In this document: one piece after another, positions 8,212-16,855 of the stretch
Layout of the letters: each line of letters opens with the position of its first letter
How positions within the stretch are numbered: position 1 is the stretch's first letter
Origin: Bacteroidales bacterium UBA5536
Lineage (GTDB): Bacteria > Bacteroidota > Bacteroidia > Bacteroidales > F082
Reading direction: 5' to 3'
Assembly: GCA_002426795.1 (NCBI GenBank)
Contig: DINQ01000002.1
Coordinates: 121,677 to 185,676 of the forward strand
Length of the DNA stretch: 64,000 nucleotides
Position numbers and translations under genes: made by a program
The notes under the pieces: model-generated
Database searches by the model: none
Told to the model about the DNA's origin: nothing
Seen by the model: the letters and a program-made list of their open reading frames with translations, nothing else

Positions 8212-8595
8212 ATGAAAATCAAAAATCTTTTTGCTGTGGCCGTACTCGTTCTTCTGGCAGCCTTAAACTCCTGTCAATATGAGTATGTTATCCCAGATAT
8301 TCCAAAAATTGATCCGGAGGTTCCGGTCAAATTCTCAGAACAGATTGTTCCTATTTTTACAGAAGCTGAGAATTGTACAGCTTGTCATAAAACCGGTGCA
8401 ACTCCGCCCGATTTAACAGCTGCCAATGCCTATAATGCCATTGTTCCTGCTTTTGTGGATCTGGAAAACCCTGAATCAAGCCTGATTTATTGGTTTGCCA
8501 ATCCAAACTCAAGCACACATAGCTGGAAAAAGCTTACAGCGGCCGAATCAAGTCTGATCCTTACATGGATTCAACAAGGTGCAGAAAATAACTAA
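8212..8595 (+). CDS. Monoheme c-type cytochrome lipoprotein
   Basis: 127 residues. The lipoprotein signal ends at Cys21 (ALNSC). A single heme motif, CTACH, lies at residues 55-59, in the context FSEQIVPIFTEAENCTACH, which is typical of small planctomycete-type/cytochrome-c-like domains. The C-terminal segment LTAAESSLILTWIQQGAENN matches the final helix of that fold. It probably relays electrons at the outer membrane with the barrel protein that starts 18 bases downstream. The DUF5777-type barrel next door commonly accompanies such cytochromes in Bacteroidetes (recalled, not checked). Confidence 0.85.
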   Translation: MKIKNLFAVAVLVLLAALNSCQYEYVIPDIPKIDPEVPVKFSEQIVPIFTEAENCTACHKTGATPPDLTAANAYNAIVPAFVDLENPESSLIYWFANPNSSTHSWKKLTAAESSLILTWIQQGAENN

Positions 8596-8613
8596 CCAAA
8601 AAAACGAGAAGAA

Positions 8614-9489
8614 ATGAAAAAATACATTATTACATACATATTTGTATCATTAATCGGAATTGGTTTGTTTGCACAGGATACTGCCGAGAAGAAAGAAAAA
8701 GACAAACCCGTAAGATCACCATTCCAGAGTGGTTTACTTATTGATAACCAAACAACTGTTGTGCCTACTCCTAAAACACTGGAGTTTGTTATTCAGCATA
8801 AGTTTGGCAAAATGTCAAATGGTTTTTCTGATTTATATGGTATTTATGCGCCAGGCGCCAATATCCGTATGGGGATGAATTATACCATTTATGATAAAGT
8901 GCAGATTGGATACGGCATTACACGCCTCAACATGTACAATGATTTTAACATCAAATGGAATATTGTTGAGCAAACACGCAAAAATACCATTCCGGTTGCT
9001 GTTACTGTTTATGCCAATATGGCTATCGATGGTAGAAACGATAAAGTATTTGGAAAGGAATATGCTTTTGCCAACAGAATGTCTTATTTTTCACAGTTGA
9101 TCGTGAGCCGCAAGGTGAATGATTGGTTGTCGCTCCAGATCAATACCAGCTTTGCACATTATAATCAGGTAGATTCGTTGATGGATCACGATAAAATCTC
9201 CATCGGTTTTAATGGTCGTGCGCAGTTCTCGCCCCAGTCTGCATTCTTGTTCCAATACGATGTGCCACTCAAAGTTAAAGGTATCAGCGAACACCTAACG
9301 TTCACCAATCCTTCGAAGCCTAATTTTGCTATTGCCTGGGAGATAGCTACAAGCACGCATGCATTTCATATTTATGTTTCAACAGCAGATGGTATTGTGC
9401 CGCAACATAACGCCTTCTATAACCAAAATGACTGGACGAATGGTGATCTGATGTTTGGATTTACGATCACGCGCTTGTGGAATTTTTAA
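8614..9489 (+). CDS. Outer-membrane beta-barrel protein, DUF5777-like
   Basis: 291 residues with a cleavable signal peptide (ending near LFAQD). The mature part alternates hydrophobic and polar residues as in an outer-membrane barrel and ends in LWNF, a typical C-terminal aromatic signature. Motifs such as TLEFVIQHKFGKMSNG, DLYGIYAPGANIRMG and YTIYDKVQIGYGITR fit the DUF5777 family. It follows the monoheme lipoprotein by 18 bases. Given cytochromes on both sides, I infer that it is a porin-like partner that could hold or pass a cytochrome across the outer membrane; a plain structural or substrate porin remains possible. Confidence 0.8.
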   Translation: MKKYIITYIFVSLIGIGLFAQDTAEKKEKDKPVRSPFQSGLLIDNQTTVVPTPKTLEFVIQHKFGKMSNGFSDLYGIYAPGANIRMGMNYTIYDKVQIGYGITRLNMYNDFNIKWNIVEQTRKNTIPVAVTVYANMAIDGRNDKVFGKEYAFANRMSYFSQLIVSRKVNDWLSLQINTSFAHYNQVDSLMDHDKISIGFNGRAQFSPQSAFLFQYDVPLKVKGISEHLTFTNPSKPNFAIAWEIATSTHAFHIYVSTADGIVPQHNAFYNQNDWTNGDLMFGFTITRLWNF

Positions 9490-9625
9490 GAAACGACACT
9501 TTTATTGGAATGATATCATTTTTTCAAGACTTTTCTCTAGAGATGTGAAATAATTCATGGCATAATAAATGTGAAGATTCAGAATAAGTTTGATAAATTA
9601 AATGTTTAACTAAAATTTAATAACA

Positions 9626-10045
9626 ATGAAAAATAGAGTAATTTATTTAGTGATCCTGGCCTTTGGCTTAACTGCACTTTGGGCTTTTACTCCTCCACAG
9701 GAAAAAAAGAAAGGTGGCCCCTGGAATGTACCTACTGAATACAAAGCAAAGGAAAACACCTTTAAGGGCGACGCTGATAATTTGAAGTTGGGCAAAACCT
9801 TGTATGCAAAGCATTGCCGCTCCTGCCATGGTAATGCCGGTTTGGGTGATGGCCCAAAGGCCAAGAATCTCGACACATCAGCTGGCGATTTTTCTGATGC
9901 AACATGGCAAGATTCAGTAACCGATGGTGAATTGTATTACATGTCGGTCATCGGACGCGATGATATGCCAAACTACGAAGACAAGCTGCTGGATGATGAA
10001 GAACGCTGGGCAGTTGTGAACTACGTTCGATCACTCAAAAAATAA
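9626..10045 (+). CDS. Periplasmic class I cytochrome c
   Basis: 139 residues: N-terminal signal/anchor (1-21), then a single class I cytochrome c domain. Heme is bound at CRSCH (64-68) and the sixth ligand is probably Met114 in GRDDMPNYED. The context LGKTLYAKHCRSCHGNAGLGDGPKA and the final helix ERWAVVNYVRSLKK are standard. It is a soluble electron shuttle between the membrane-bound heptaheme protein and outer components. It starts 136 bases after the barrel gene; that AT-rich gap shows no clear terminator. Confidence 0.92.
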   Translation: MKNRVIYLVILAFGLTALWAFTPPQEKKKGGPWNVPTEYKAKENTFKGDADNLKLGKTLYAKHCRSCHGNAGLGDGPKAKNLDTSAGDFSDATWQDSVTDGELYYMSVIGRDDMPNYEDKLLDDEERWAVVNYVRSLKK

Positions 10046-10148
10046 CACTTAAGTGATTTAAATTAAGCTAATTGTGAAAAGGGATTACGAAAGTCGACAC
10101 AACAGATTAAGTAAACCCTTTTCACTTTTACCCAAAGCTAAACAACAT

Positions 10149-11108
10149 ATGCTTAAAAAATCAATCCTGGCACTCCTGTTTACTTTTTCAATCTCTTCTA
10201 TGCTGACGGCAAAGATGATCGTAAATATGGATGATGAGCCGGCTCATATGGAGGATAATAAGCTTTGTTTCGATTGCCATTCAAAGGCTGTTTACCAATA
10301 TGAAAACGAATTTTCAGGTAAAATCGAACGCAAAGCAATGAACCCAAACTTTATATTCAAACCGGAAGAATTCTACAGCGGAGTTCACAGGCATTTTTCA
10401 TGTACCGATTGCCACTCGCCTGATTACGAAACATTTCCGCATGATGCAGAACTGCGTTTAGAAGAAATGTATTCCTGTCTGGATTGCCATGGAGGAGACG
10501 AAACTTATGCAAGGTTCCATTTTGAAACTATCGAAGAAGAGTTCCAAAAAAGCGTACATGCGACCAAACATGACGAGAGTTTTAACTGTTGGATGTGCCA
10601 TGATCCGCACAGTTTTAAAATAATGACACATGGAAATTATAAGATTTCAGAGATTGTTGAATATGATAATAATACTTGTTTTAGTTGCCACGACTATAAA
10701 ACCGTGAAGTTTCAGCGGATTTCAGATTCGATTAAGCCACCTCTTGAAGAGATACACGATTTTCTTCCAAATTTTGAATTGCACTTTTCAGCTGTTAGGT
10801 GCCTCGAATGTCACACAGATACAAAAGACACCATGTGGGTAGCGCACAATATCCTACCCAAAGAAAAAGCTGTGAAAAATTGTGTTGAATGCCATTCAAC
10901 CAATACCATGCTTACTGCCAAACTCTATAAATATCAAAATATTGAAGCACGTAAGGACAGGGGAACATTCAATGCCGTTTTGTTGAATGAAGCTTATGTT
11001 ATTGGAGCAAACCGAAATATTTATTTGAATATTGTGAGTATTGCTTTGTTCTTGCTTTCACTACTAGGTGTTGCCGTTCATGTATTTTTCCGAATCAAAA
11101 AGAAATAA
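10149..11108 (+). CDS. Membrane-anchored heptaheme cytochrome c
   Basis: 319 residues from the ATG at 10149; a GTG at 10074 would put 25 charged residues before the signal peptide. The signal ends near residue 21. Seven CXXCH motifs are at residues 40, 85, 110, 147, 177, 218 and 245, and additional histidines (HRH, HFH, HGN) can be distal ligands. A single C-terminal transmembrane helix (about 290-313) ends in a basic FRIKKK, so the heme domain faces the periplasm. The cytochrome b gene begins 4 bases later. This pairing resembles a menaquinol-oxidising module in which a b-type subunit passes electrons to a multiheme c subunit. Not a NapC/NrfH protein: those have an N-terminal anchor and four hemes. 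Confidence 0.9.
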   Translation: MLKKSILALLFTFSISSMLTAKMIVNMDDEPAHMEDNKLCFDCHSKAVYQYENEFSGKIERKAMNPNFIFKPEEFYSGVHRHFSCTDCHSPDYETFPHDAELRLEEMYSCLDCHGGDETYARFHFETIEEEFQKSVHATKHDESFNCWMCHDPHSFKIMTHGNYKISEIVEYDNNTCFSCHDYKTVKFQRISDSIKPPLEEIHDFLPNFELHFSAVRCLECHTDTKDTMWVAHNILPKEKAVKNCVECHSTNTMLTAKLYKYQNIEARKDRGTFNAVLLNEAYVIGANRNIYLNIVSIALFLLSLLGVAVHVFFRIKKK

Positions 11109-11112
11109 ACAG

Positions 11113-11733
11113 ATGACTGAGAAATTATATTTATATCCAATTTGGCTTCGGATCTGGCACGCAATCAATGCGTTGATGTTTCTGGTATTACTTGTAACAG
11201 GCGTAAGTCTGCAATATTCCAATATTGATTTTCCTCTTATTCGGTTCGATTATGCCGTAACCTATCACAATATTGCCGGCATCATTCTGTCAATCAATTA
11301 CCTGATCTTTGTTTTGGGTAATCTTACAACCGGGAATGCCCGGTTCTACAAGCTAAAGATAAAAGGTCTCTTCCAAAGCCTGATGAAACAAGCCAATTAT
11401 TATATGTTTGGCACTTTCAAAGGTGAAGAAACCCCTTTTCCTGTTAATGCTGACCGCAAATTCAACCCGCTCCAGAAAGTAGCTTATGTGGTTACGATGT
11501 ATGTGTTTATTCCCATTATGATTATTACCGGGCTGGCTCTGCTCTTTCCGGAAACAATTGTGGAAAATGTATTTAACCTGAGCGGAATTTATCTCACTGC
11601 ACTTTTGCATGGTATTGTCAGTATTATGCTGTTATTGTTTTTGGTTATCCACCTCTATTTCAGCACAATGGGTAAAACGCCGATCAGTAATTTTAAAAGT
11701 ATCGTAAACGGCTATCACGAAGCACATGACTAA
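11113..11733 (+). CDS. Cytochrome b561 / hydrogenase-type di-heme cytochrome b
   Basis: 206 residues from the ATG at 11113. About four transmembrane helices with the Ni,Fe-hydrogenase/thiosulfate-reductase cytochrome b signature at the start: LYPIWLRIWHAINALMF. Candidate heme-b histidines lie in RIWHAIN, TYHNIAGI, LLHGIVSI and VIHLYFS. It likely takes electrons from menaquinol in the inner membrane and hands them to the heptaheme protein encoded 4 bases upstream. No hydrogenase or molybdoenzyme catalytic subunit is encoded nearby, so direction and terminal partner are inferred. Confidence 0.88.
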   Translation: MTEKLYLYPIWLRIWHAINALMFLVLLVTGVSLQYSNIDFPLIRFDYAVTYHNIAGIILSINYLIFVLGNLTTGNARFYKLKIKGLFQSLMKQANYYMFGTFKGEETPFPVNADRKFNPLQKVAYVVTMYVFIPIMIITGLALLFPETIVENVFNLSGIYLTALLHGIVSIMLLLFLVIHLYFSTMGKTPISNFKSIVNGYHEAHD

Positions 11734-11759
11734 TAAGTGAATAAATAGGTTTTTTTAGC

Positions 11760-11790
11760 AAACTGCCGGGCTATGTCCGGCAGTTTCTTT
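11760..11790 (+). terminator. Intrinsic terminator after the cytochrome b gene
   Basis: AAACTGCCGG (11760-11769) pairs with CCGGCAGTTT (11777-11786), followed by TCTTT. It closes the cytochrome cluster before the OB-fold lipoprotein. Confidence 0.8.
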
Positions 11791-11837
11791 AGGAGCCCTT
11801 GCTGCTAATTTGATGCCTGCCTTAGGCAAATATTGAC

Positions 11838-11845
11838 TAATTTTG
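11838..11845 (+). promoter_or_regulatory. -7 box for the OB-fold lipoprotein gene
   Basis: Exact TAATTTTG, about 30 bases before the ATG at 11876. A TTTG at 11809-11812 is 25 bases upstream, longer than the usual spacing. Confidence 0.45.
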
Positions 11846-11875
11846 CACTTTAATCACGTATATAAAACTTAAGAA

Positions 11876-12592
11876 ATGAAAAAATTAATTTATAGTCTCT
11901 TCGTATTATTTGTTCTGACTTCCTGCGAATCAGAAACAACCAAGGTCAGTTATGCTGTTGACCCAAACAACAAAAGTGTAAGCGTTGAGAACGTCTTGCA
12001 GGCCAATGCTTATACCTACCTGGAAGTGAAGGACGGAAGTGATCAATATTGGATTGCAGTGCCAACTATGGAAGCTGCAAAAGGCGATAAGCTGTACTTT
12101 TCTCAATCGATGGAGATGGTCGATTTTTATTCACGCGATCTCGACAGAACCTTTGATAAGGTATTGTTTGTCGACAACATCAGCAATAATCCGATACCAG
12201 CTCAGATGCCAATTATGGGCAACCAACAACAGCCACATACTGGAAACCCCAAAACTGAGCGCAAAGAAGTAAGTGTACCACATCAGGAAGGTGTTGTTAC
12301 CATTCAGGAATTATTCGACAATAAAGATGCCTATGCCAATAAAACCATCAAAGTAAGTGGCGAAGTGACCAAATTCAACACAGGCATTCTGGGAACCAAT
12401 TGGGCACACATTCAGGATGGCACCTCATCTGGCGACCACTTTGACCTGACAGTTACTACTGACGACATTGTTCCACTGGGAGATATTGTTGTATTCGAAG
12501 GAACAATAGTTCTCGATAAAGACTTGGGCTCAGGCTATTATTTCGACATTTTGATGGAAAAAGCCAAGGCTACACGCGCAGCGATGTATTAA
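11876..12592 (+). CDS. OB-fold-domain lipoprotein
   Basis: 238 residues, lipoprotein signal with Cys17 (VLTSC). Two regions: residues about 25-105, with a YLEVKDGSDQYWIAVPT segment typical of small periplasmic OB-like domains, and residues about 135-238, which read like a nucleic-acid-binding OB fold (KTIKVSGEVTKFNTGI, GTNWAHIQDGT, GDIVVFEGTIVLDKDLG). Proteins of this kind occur beside multiheme cytochromes in other bacteria (recalled, not checked). Here it follows the redox cluster in the same direction but has its own promoter and sits behind a terminator. Function unknown; assembly or anchoring of cytochromes is one guess. The gene converges on the TPR gene with a 9-base gap. Confidence 0.75.
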   Translation: MKKLIYSLFVLFVLTSCESETTKVSYAVDPNNKSVSVENVLQANAYTYLEVKDGSDQYWIAVPTMEAAKGDKLYFSQSMEMVDFYSRDLDRTFDKVLFVDNISNNPIPAQMPIMGNQQQPHTGNPKTERKEVSVPHQEGVVTIQELFDNKDAYANKTIKVSGEVTKFNTGILGTNWAHIQDGTSSGDHFDLTVTTDDIVPLGDIVVFEGTIVLDKDLGSGYYFDILMEKAKATRAAMY

Positions 12593-12601
12593 CAGCAACG
12601 C

Positions 12602-13219
12602 TTATTTGATCAAATATAGCCCTTCTGTTGCGCTGGTATCGCCTGGCCTGATCAGGAGGGCTTTTTGAAACATGATTTTAGCTTCACGTAGTTTGCCAAG
12701 TTTGTACTCTGTCCAGGCAAGCATGATCACGGTGTCGTAATCAAATGGGTACATATTAAGCACTTTGTTGAGGTAGCGAAGGGCTGTCAGGTAATCTTCG
12801 CGGCCATACGACAAAACCCCCATTCGGTAATTCACGGTTGTATTCATCGGATCAATTTTGAGGATTTCGTTGTATTGTGTTTCCACTTGAGCCCAATTTC
12901 CAAGCGATGCAGCCGGATTCACATATCCCAGGCGTGCTTCCACCGATACAGGTTTCAGTTTGATACAATTCTGATAATAGGGCAGTGACTCTGTAAACCT
13001 CCCCGAAGCATAATACAACCAACCCAACCGGAGATTGTGTTCGTAGTTCGATTCGATATAAATATCAGAAATATCTTTGATGGCTGCAGTATAATCCCCT
13101 TTTCCCTCATTGGCATATGATGACTCAAAAGCAGCCAGCTGTTGATTGAAATCTTGGGCAAACATATTTCCACTGATAAGCAAAAACATGGTAATAAATA
13201 GTTTTTTCAAAAAGTCCAT
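12602..13219 (-). CDS. Periplasmic tetratricopeptide-repeat protein
   Basis: 205 residues with a signal peptide (ending about SGNMFAQ). The mature part contains about four to five TPR units (for example HNLRLGWLYYASGRFTESLPYYQ, in which W/G/Y spacing recurs every 34 residues). It overlaps the 3' end of the barrel gene by 13 bases and is the last gene of the minus-strand cluster that starts near 20.2 kb. TPR proteins usually scaffold protein complexes; here the likely partners are the TPR-barrel protein and the urea-channel/M23 fusion. Confidence 0.8.
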   Translation of the reverse strand: MDFLKKLFITMFLLISGNMFAQDFNQQLAAFESSYANEGKGDYTAAIKDISDIYIESNYEHNLRLGWLYYASGRFTESLPYYQNCIKLKPVSVEARLGYVNPAASLGNWAQVETQYNEILKIDPMNTTVNYRMGVLSYGREDYLTALRYLNKVLNMYPFDYDTVIMLAWTEYKLGKLREAKIMFQKALLIRPGDTSATEGLYLIK

Positions 13220-14676
13220 TTGACACCTCCTGTAATTCGTGTTGATTGAAATGATGTATAATTTGTTTGATTTTCTTCAAGAGAAGGAATAAATGTAGTA
13301 TAAGGCCTTTCGCCGCTGATATAACTATAGCGAAGCTGAACTGATAAATGCTTGCCCAGCATCAGATAGGCATTGAGGCTTGCCCTCATGCGCACGTTTT
13401 CGGTGCTGTTGTATACAATGTAAGAAGTTTGATCGCTGTAATACGATTGATTTCCGGTGTGCAATATCCCTTCAATCCATAAACTTTTTAGCGGCCTGAA
13501 CCCAATGGTTTGTTTGAGAATGAGGTTTTTCGAACCTCCATTCTGCAAAAGGCTTAGCTCACTGCTGCCATACAAATTCAAATTACCAAAAGGAAAGTAG
13601 GATATACCCGCATTGAGTTGCCAAATTTGTTGTTTGTATATGCGTGAAGCAGCAATTCCACCAATAATGCTTACATAGCCCGCATCATATACCATTCCGG
13701 TAAAAAGCGACCAGTCTTTTGAATTGGCTGGAAAAGTATTGAAACTTGCCTCTTCTGCCTGGACATCAATAAACCCTGTTTCACCGGTTTCGTAAACTGT
13801 ATAGGTGGTGTCGCGAAGCGTTACAGGATCATATAGAATTGAATTCATCTGTTGCCGGATGAGCATAAGCTGACCCGAAAAAATAAGCTGCAATTTTGCT
13901 GAAGGCGCCCAGTCAAATTGGGTGTAAATAACATTTTGTGAAACAGTACGATTGAATTCCTGAATTTTGTGCGTGCTGTCTAAACGATAATAAAACTCTT
14001 TTCCCCAGTCTTGTATAGCAACTGAATCTATCTCCAATGTGCTTTCAACATAGGCGAACCGGTCTAAAAAAGGAATCGTAAGACTTTGAAAACCAATATA
14101 AACAGACAGGTTCGGTTTTGTTTGAAATCTCAACCCGCCATCGTAGAAGCTTCGGTTTTGCGGCACACTTTCGGTGCCAAAATAGGAGTCTGAGCCGGTG
14201 AGTTTTTCGAAGGTATTTTGATTTTCGGTAAACTGCTGTAAGCCTGCGTCAAAATGTACAGACTGAAATTGAAAACCAGTGTTTGGAAAAACACTTTTTT
14301 GCAGGTAATAGGGTTTTGCGGCAGTTTCGGCACCTGCCTGGCTAAGTTGGTTTCTGAGTAACCTGCCTGCAACCAGATATCGCAATGCTTCGGGGTCCTT
14401 GGGATTGAATTGTAATGCAGCTTGCAGATGTTTGCGGGCCAGCACATAGTTTGCCTTTTCGTGGGCAGCAATTCCCATACGCATACGGAGATAGTAATAG
14501 TCGTAACCGCTGGCAATGGCTTTGTCGCCAACCTGAAGTACTTCTTTCCAGTTTTTGGCAAGATAGTACTGATAGGTCAGGCTATCTGCCTTTACAAAGG
14601 ACAGATTCTGACCGTTCAGCATCGATACGGTGAAACCGAAAAGTAGCGCGACAATTACAATTCGGACTTTATTCAC
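13207..14676 (-). CDS. Outer-membrane protein: TPR domain plus C-terminal beta-barrel
   Basis: 489 residues. A signal peptide (1 to about 22, ending SMLNGQ) is followed by two or three TPR-like helical units (about 28-115; YLRMRMGIAAHEKANYVLARKHLQAALQFNP is visible in this part). The remainder (about 130-489) is a predicted barrel of 12 to 16 strands ending RITGGVKWTF, with the terminal Phe usual for barrel insertion. It overlaps the fusion gene upstream by 8 bases and the TPR gene downstream by 13, so it is firmly part of this operon. By analogy with other TPR-barrel proteins it may be an outer-membrane exit pore; the substrate is unknown. Confidence 0.8.
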   Translation of the reverse strand: MNKVRIVIVALLFGFTVSMLNGQNLSFVKADSLTYQYYLAKNWKEVLQVGDKAIASGYDYYYLRMRMGIAAHEKANYVLARKHLQAALQFNPKDPEALRYLVAGRLLRNQLSQAGAETAAKPYYLQKSVFPNTGFQFQSVHFDAGLQQFTENQNTFEKLTGSDSYFGTESVPQNRSFYDGGLRFQTKPNLSVYIGFQSLTIPFLDRFAYVESTLEIDSVAIQDWGKEFYYRLDSTHKIQEFNRTVSQNVIYTQFDWAPSAKLQLIFSGQLMLIRQQMNSILYDPVTLRDTTYTVYETGETGFIDVQAEEASFNTFPANSKDWSLFTGMVYDAGYVSIIGGIAASRIYKQQIWQLNAGISYFPFGNLNLYGSSELSLLQNGGSKNLILKQTIGFRPLKSLWIEGILHTGNQSYYSDQTSYIVYNSTENVRMRASLNAYLMLGKHLSVQLRYSYISGERPYTTFIPSLEENQTNYTSFQSTRITGGVKWTF

Positions 14677-16855
14677 GGGTTAAAACAAGCTTATTGTGTT
14701 TCTTAATGATGGTAAAACGGCTTAGTTTTCCTTCAGAAAAAACTATTCCGTATTGTTTTTTCTCAACCAATCTGGATGAAACCAGGAAACTGGTTTCACT
14801 TTGCAGCTCAATTGTTCCGGCACCAATGGTGTTGCCTGCCTGCACATATTCTGTTTTGTATTTCACATGGAGAAATTGCACAAAAGGGGCCAAAAAGTCC
14901 TGTGTAAAACGCATCCACTTTACAGGAAATTCCGAAAGTGTGATTTGATCTTCAATGACTAGCCCCTTATGAGCTCCCGTAATAATTTGATAAGCTGCAA
15001 GATAAAAATCGTACAAAAAGCTCTTGCGATTGCCTTCGAAGTGTGTAAAATAAAACATATCAGGCAGGCGGTTGAACCAGGCTTTCGATTGTGTTTCCGT
15101 GCACAGCAAGTATGATTTGTTGTATATGTCGGTTTCAACTATCCATACGATTTCCTCATCACTGTCTTCCACTTTAAACCTGATTTCCTGTCCGGGAATG
15201 AAGTGCAGAGCTTTATCCAGTTGGTCATCGATGATGTTGTTGCTCACAAGCTGATCTAGCAGTGGTTGATCGGAACTGTGAAAGTTGATTTGAGGATCGC
15301 GTGAAAGATAGGCGGCAAAAGGATAGTCGAGCGTGTGCGAACCAATTTCGCTGGCCGTCTGAAACTGAAAATGCAAGTGTGGATAAGGGGATCTTCCCGA
15401 ATTGCCACAGCTGGCAATTTGCTGTCCTTTTTGAATATATTGTCCTTTTTTAACCAGTACACTACCCAGTTTTAAATGGCTCGATTGCGAAAAAAGTCCG
15501 GTTGCGTGGCTGATCACGACAGTGTTTCCCCAATTGAAATTGAGGTTCATGTCACCAATCTCGTTGTCTTCGATCGTGTCAACAATTTCAGTCACATAGC
15601 CATTGGCTGCAGCCACTACAGGTTTGCCAAAGCAATAATAATCTTCGAGACGATCGCCCTGGTTGCGGTAGGTTTTGCCTTCACCGTCTGTCATTTCAAA
15701 ATCCCATGCATGGCGCCACGATTCCTTATGGGTATGATGCCCATTGATTCCCTGTGTTACTTTCCAGAAGCCCCAAAAAGGCAGTTTCATCTCAATTTTT
15801 TCCAGATGAGCCAACCTGCTCCTGTTCACCAGAGAGCTGTAGAGATTTTTTTCGGGATTGAATTGCTGCACATACACAAGGCCTGGTTTATCGTAAAAAC
15901 GTTCACGAAGTTTAAACACATACAGAAACATGATCACTACGATGTTGAACGGCAACGACAAAACGGAAAGTTGGAGTGGTGCCAAAATTGTATTTCCCGA
16001 AATGCTGATGAAAGCAAGTAAAGGGATAGAGAGGATAACCCACAGAATTGAATACACCGAGGGGACAACAAAAAAGCCTCCGATAGCAATGGCTGTCAGG
16101 ATGTAATTAAAACCTATATAGGTGTAGCCCAGTTCGTTGATATTGGCGCCAACCACCTGATAAAATAAATAGGCTGCCACAAAACCAATCACTGAAAGCA
16201 GCCATGCAAGGCGCGACCATAGCAAAATACCAAACGCAATCACCAATCCGGCAAACAAGTGGTACTGAAAGAAAATGGCGCCTAATGAGCGAAAATAAAT
16301 TTTGATGGGTTCGGCCCAGTTCAAATGGTCAAACCAATCATAAATGCGTAGCATTGGCATGCCGCCAAGCACGTACATTTCGTTGAGGGTGTAGATGCCA
16401 CGTTCGCTGATGTCGAGGTGCGTAATTTCACGTGTACTGAGCATTACAATCCATATGCCGGCCAGGAATGGCAAGCTCAGGTATGGCAGTCCATATTTAC
16501 CCAGAACGCCCGCAAGCGAAACGGTAACAAGTAAGGTGAGAAGTGATGCGAAAATCAGAATGATAAGGTAACTCCAACCCGGTTGAAAATACAGGCCTAG
16601 CCCAAGTCCAACAAGCAAGGAATTGAAACCATACAAACCATGAATGATCTGTTGTCGGTTCAATCCCATCAGGTAAGCTGCTGTATTGGTTACCGAAACT
16701 GCGATCAGACCGCTGATGCCTGCATTTAAATCGAAAAGTGTGACAAAGATCAACAGAAAACCCAGAATTTTGTGATTGGAAAAGAAAATCTGGGTATAGC
16801 TGTTGCGCAAACCTTGCCAAAAGAAAGGAAAAATATTCTGCAGGCGATCAATCAT
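14669..16855 (-). CDS. Urea-transporter-like channel fused to an M23 metallopeptidase domain
   Basis: 728 residues. Residues about 1-315 are a polytopic domain of the urea transporter (UT/SLC14) type: LRNSYTQIFFSNHKILGF, GLYGFNSLLVGLGLG and LPFLAGIWIVML in repeat 1, and the QYHLFAGLVIAFGI plus ELGYTYIGFNYILTAIAIGG halves of repeat 2. Residues about 365-510 are an M23/LytM domain with intact zinc ligands: His382 and Asp385 in WRHAWDF, and His495 in GRSPYPHLHFQ. The final ~210 residues are unassigned. The start codon overlaps the decarboxylase stop (ATGA). UT channels are normally stand-alone ~330-residue proteins; a fusion to a cell-wall-type peptidase suggests channel and processing are combined. 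Substrate unknown. Confidence 0.88.
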   Translation of the reverse strand: MIDRLQNIFPFFWQGLRNSYTQIFFSNHKILGFLLIFVTLFDLNAGISGLIAVSVTNTAAYLMGLNRQQIIHGLYGFNSLLVGLGLGLYFQPGWSYLIILIFASLLTLLVTVSLAGVLGKYGLPYLSLPFLAGIWIVMLSTREITHLDISERGIYTLNEMYVLGGMPMLRIYDWFDHLNWAEPIKIYFRSLGAIFFQYHLFAGLVIAFGILLWSRLAWLLSVIGFVAAYLFYQVVGANINELGYTYIGFNYILTAIAIGGFFVVPSVYSILWVILSIPLLAFISISGNTILAPLQLSVLSLPFNIVVIMFLYVFKLRERFYDKPGLVYVQQFNPEKNLYSSLVNRSRLAHLEKIEMKLPFWGFWKVTQGINGHHTHKESWRHAWDFEMTDGEGKTYRNQGDRLEDYYCFGKPVVAAANGYVTEIVDTIEDNEIGDMNLNFNWGNTVVISHATGLFSQSSHLKLGSVLVKKGQYIQKGQQIASCGNSGRSPYPHLHFQFQTASEIGSHTLDYPFAAYLSRDPQINFHSSDQPLLDQLVSNNIIDDQLDKALHFIPGQEIRFKVEDSDEEIVWIVETDIYNKSYLLCTETQSKAWFNRLPDMFYFTHFEGNRKSFLYDFYLAAYQIITGAHKGLVIEDQITLSEFPVKWMRFTQDFLAPFVQFLHVKYKTEYVQAGNTIGAGTIELQSETSFLVSSRLVEKKQYGIVFSEGKLSRFTIIKKHNKLVLTRE

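Noticed and set aside
10149..11733. NrfH/NapC-type quinol dehydrogenase
   Set aside because: Seven heme motifs and a C-terminal rather than N-terminal membrane anchor, paired with a separate cytochrome b.
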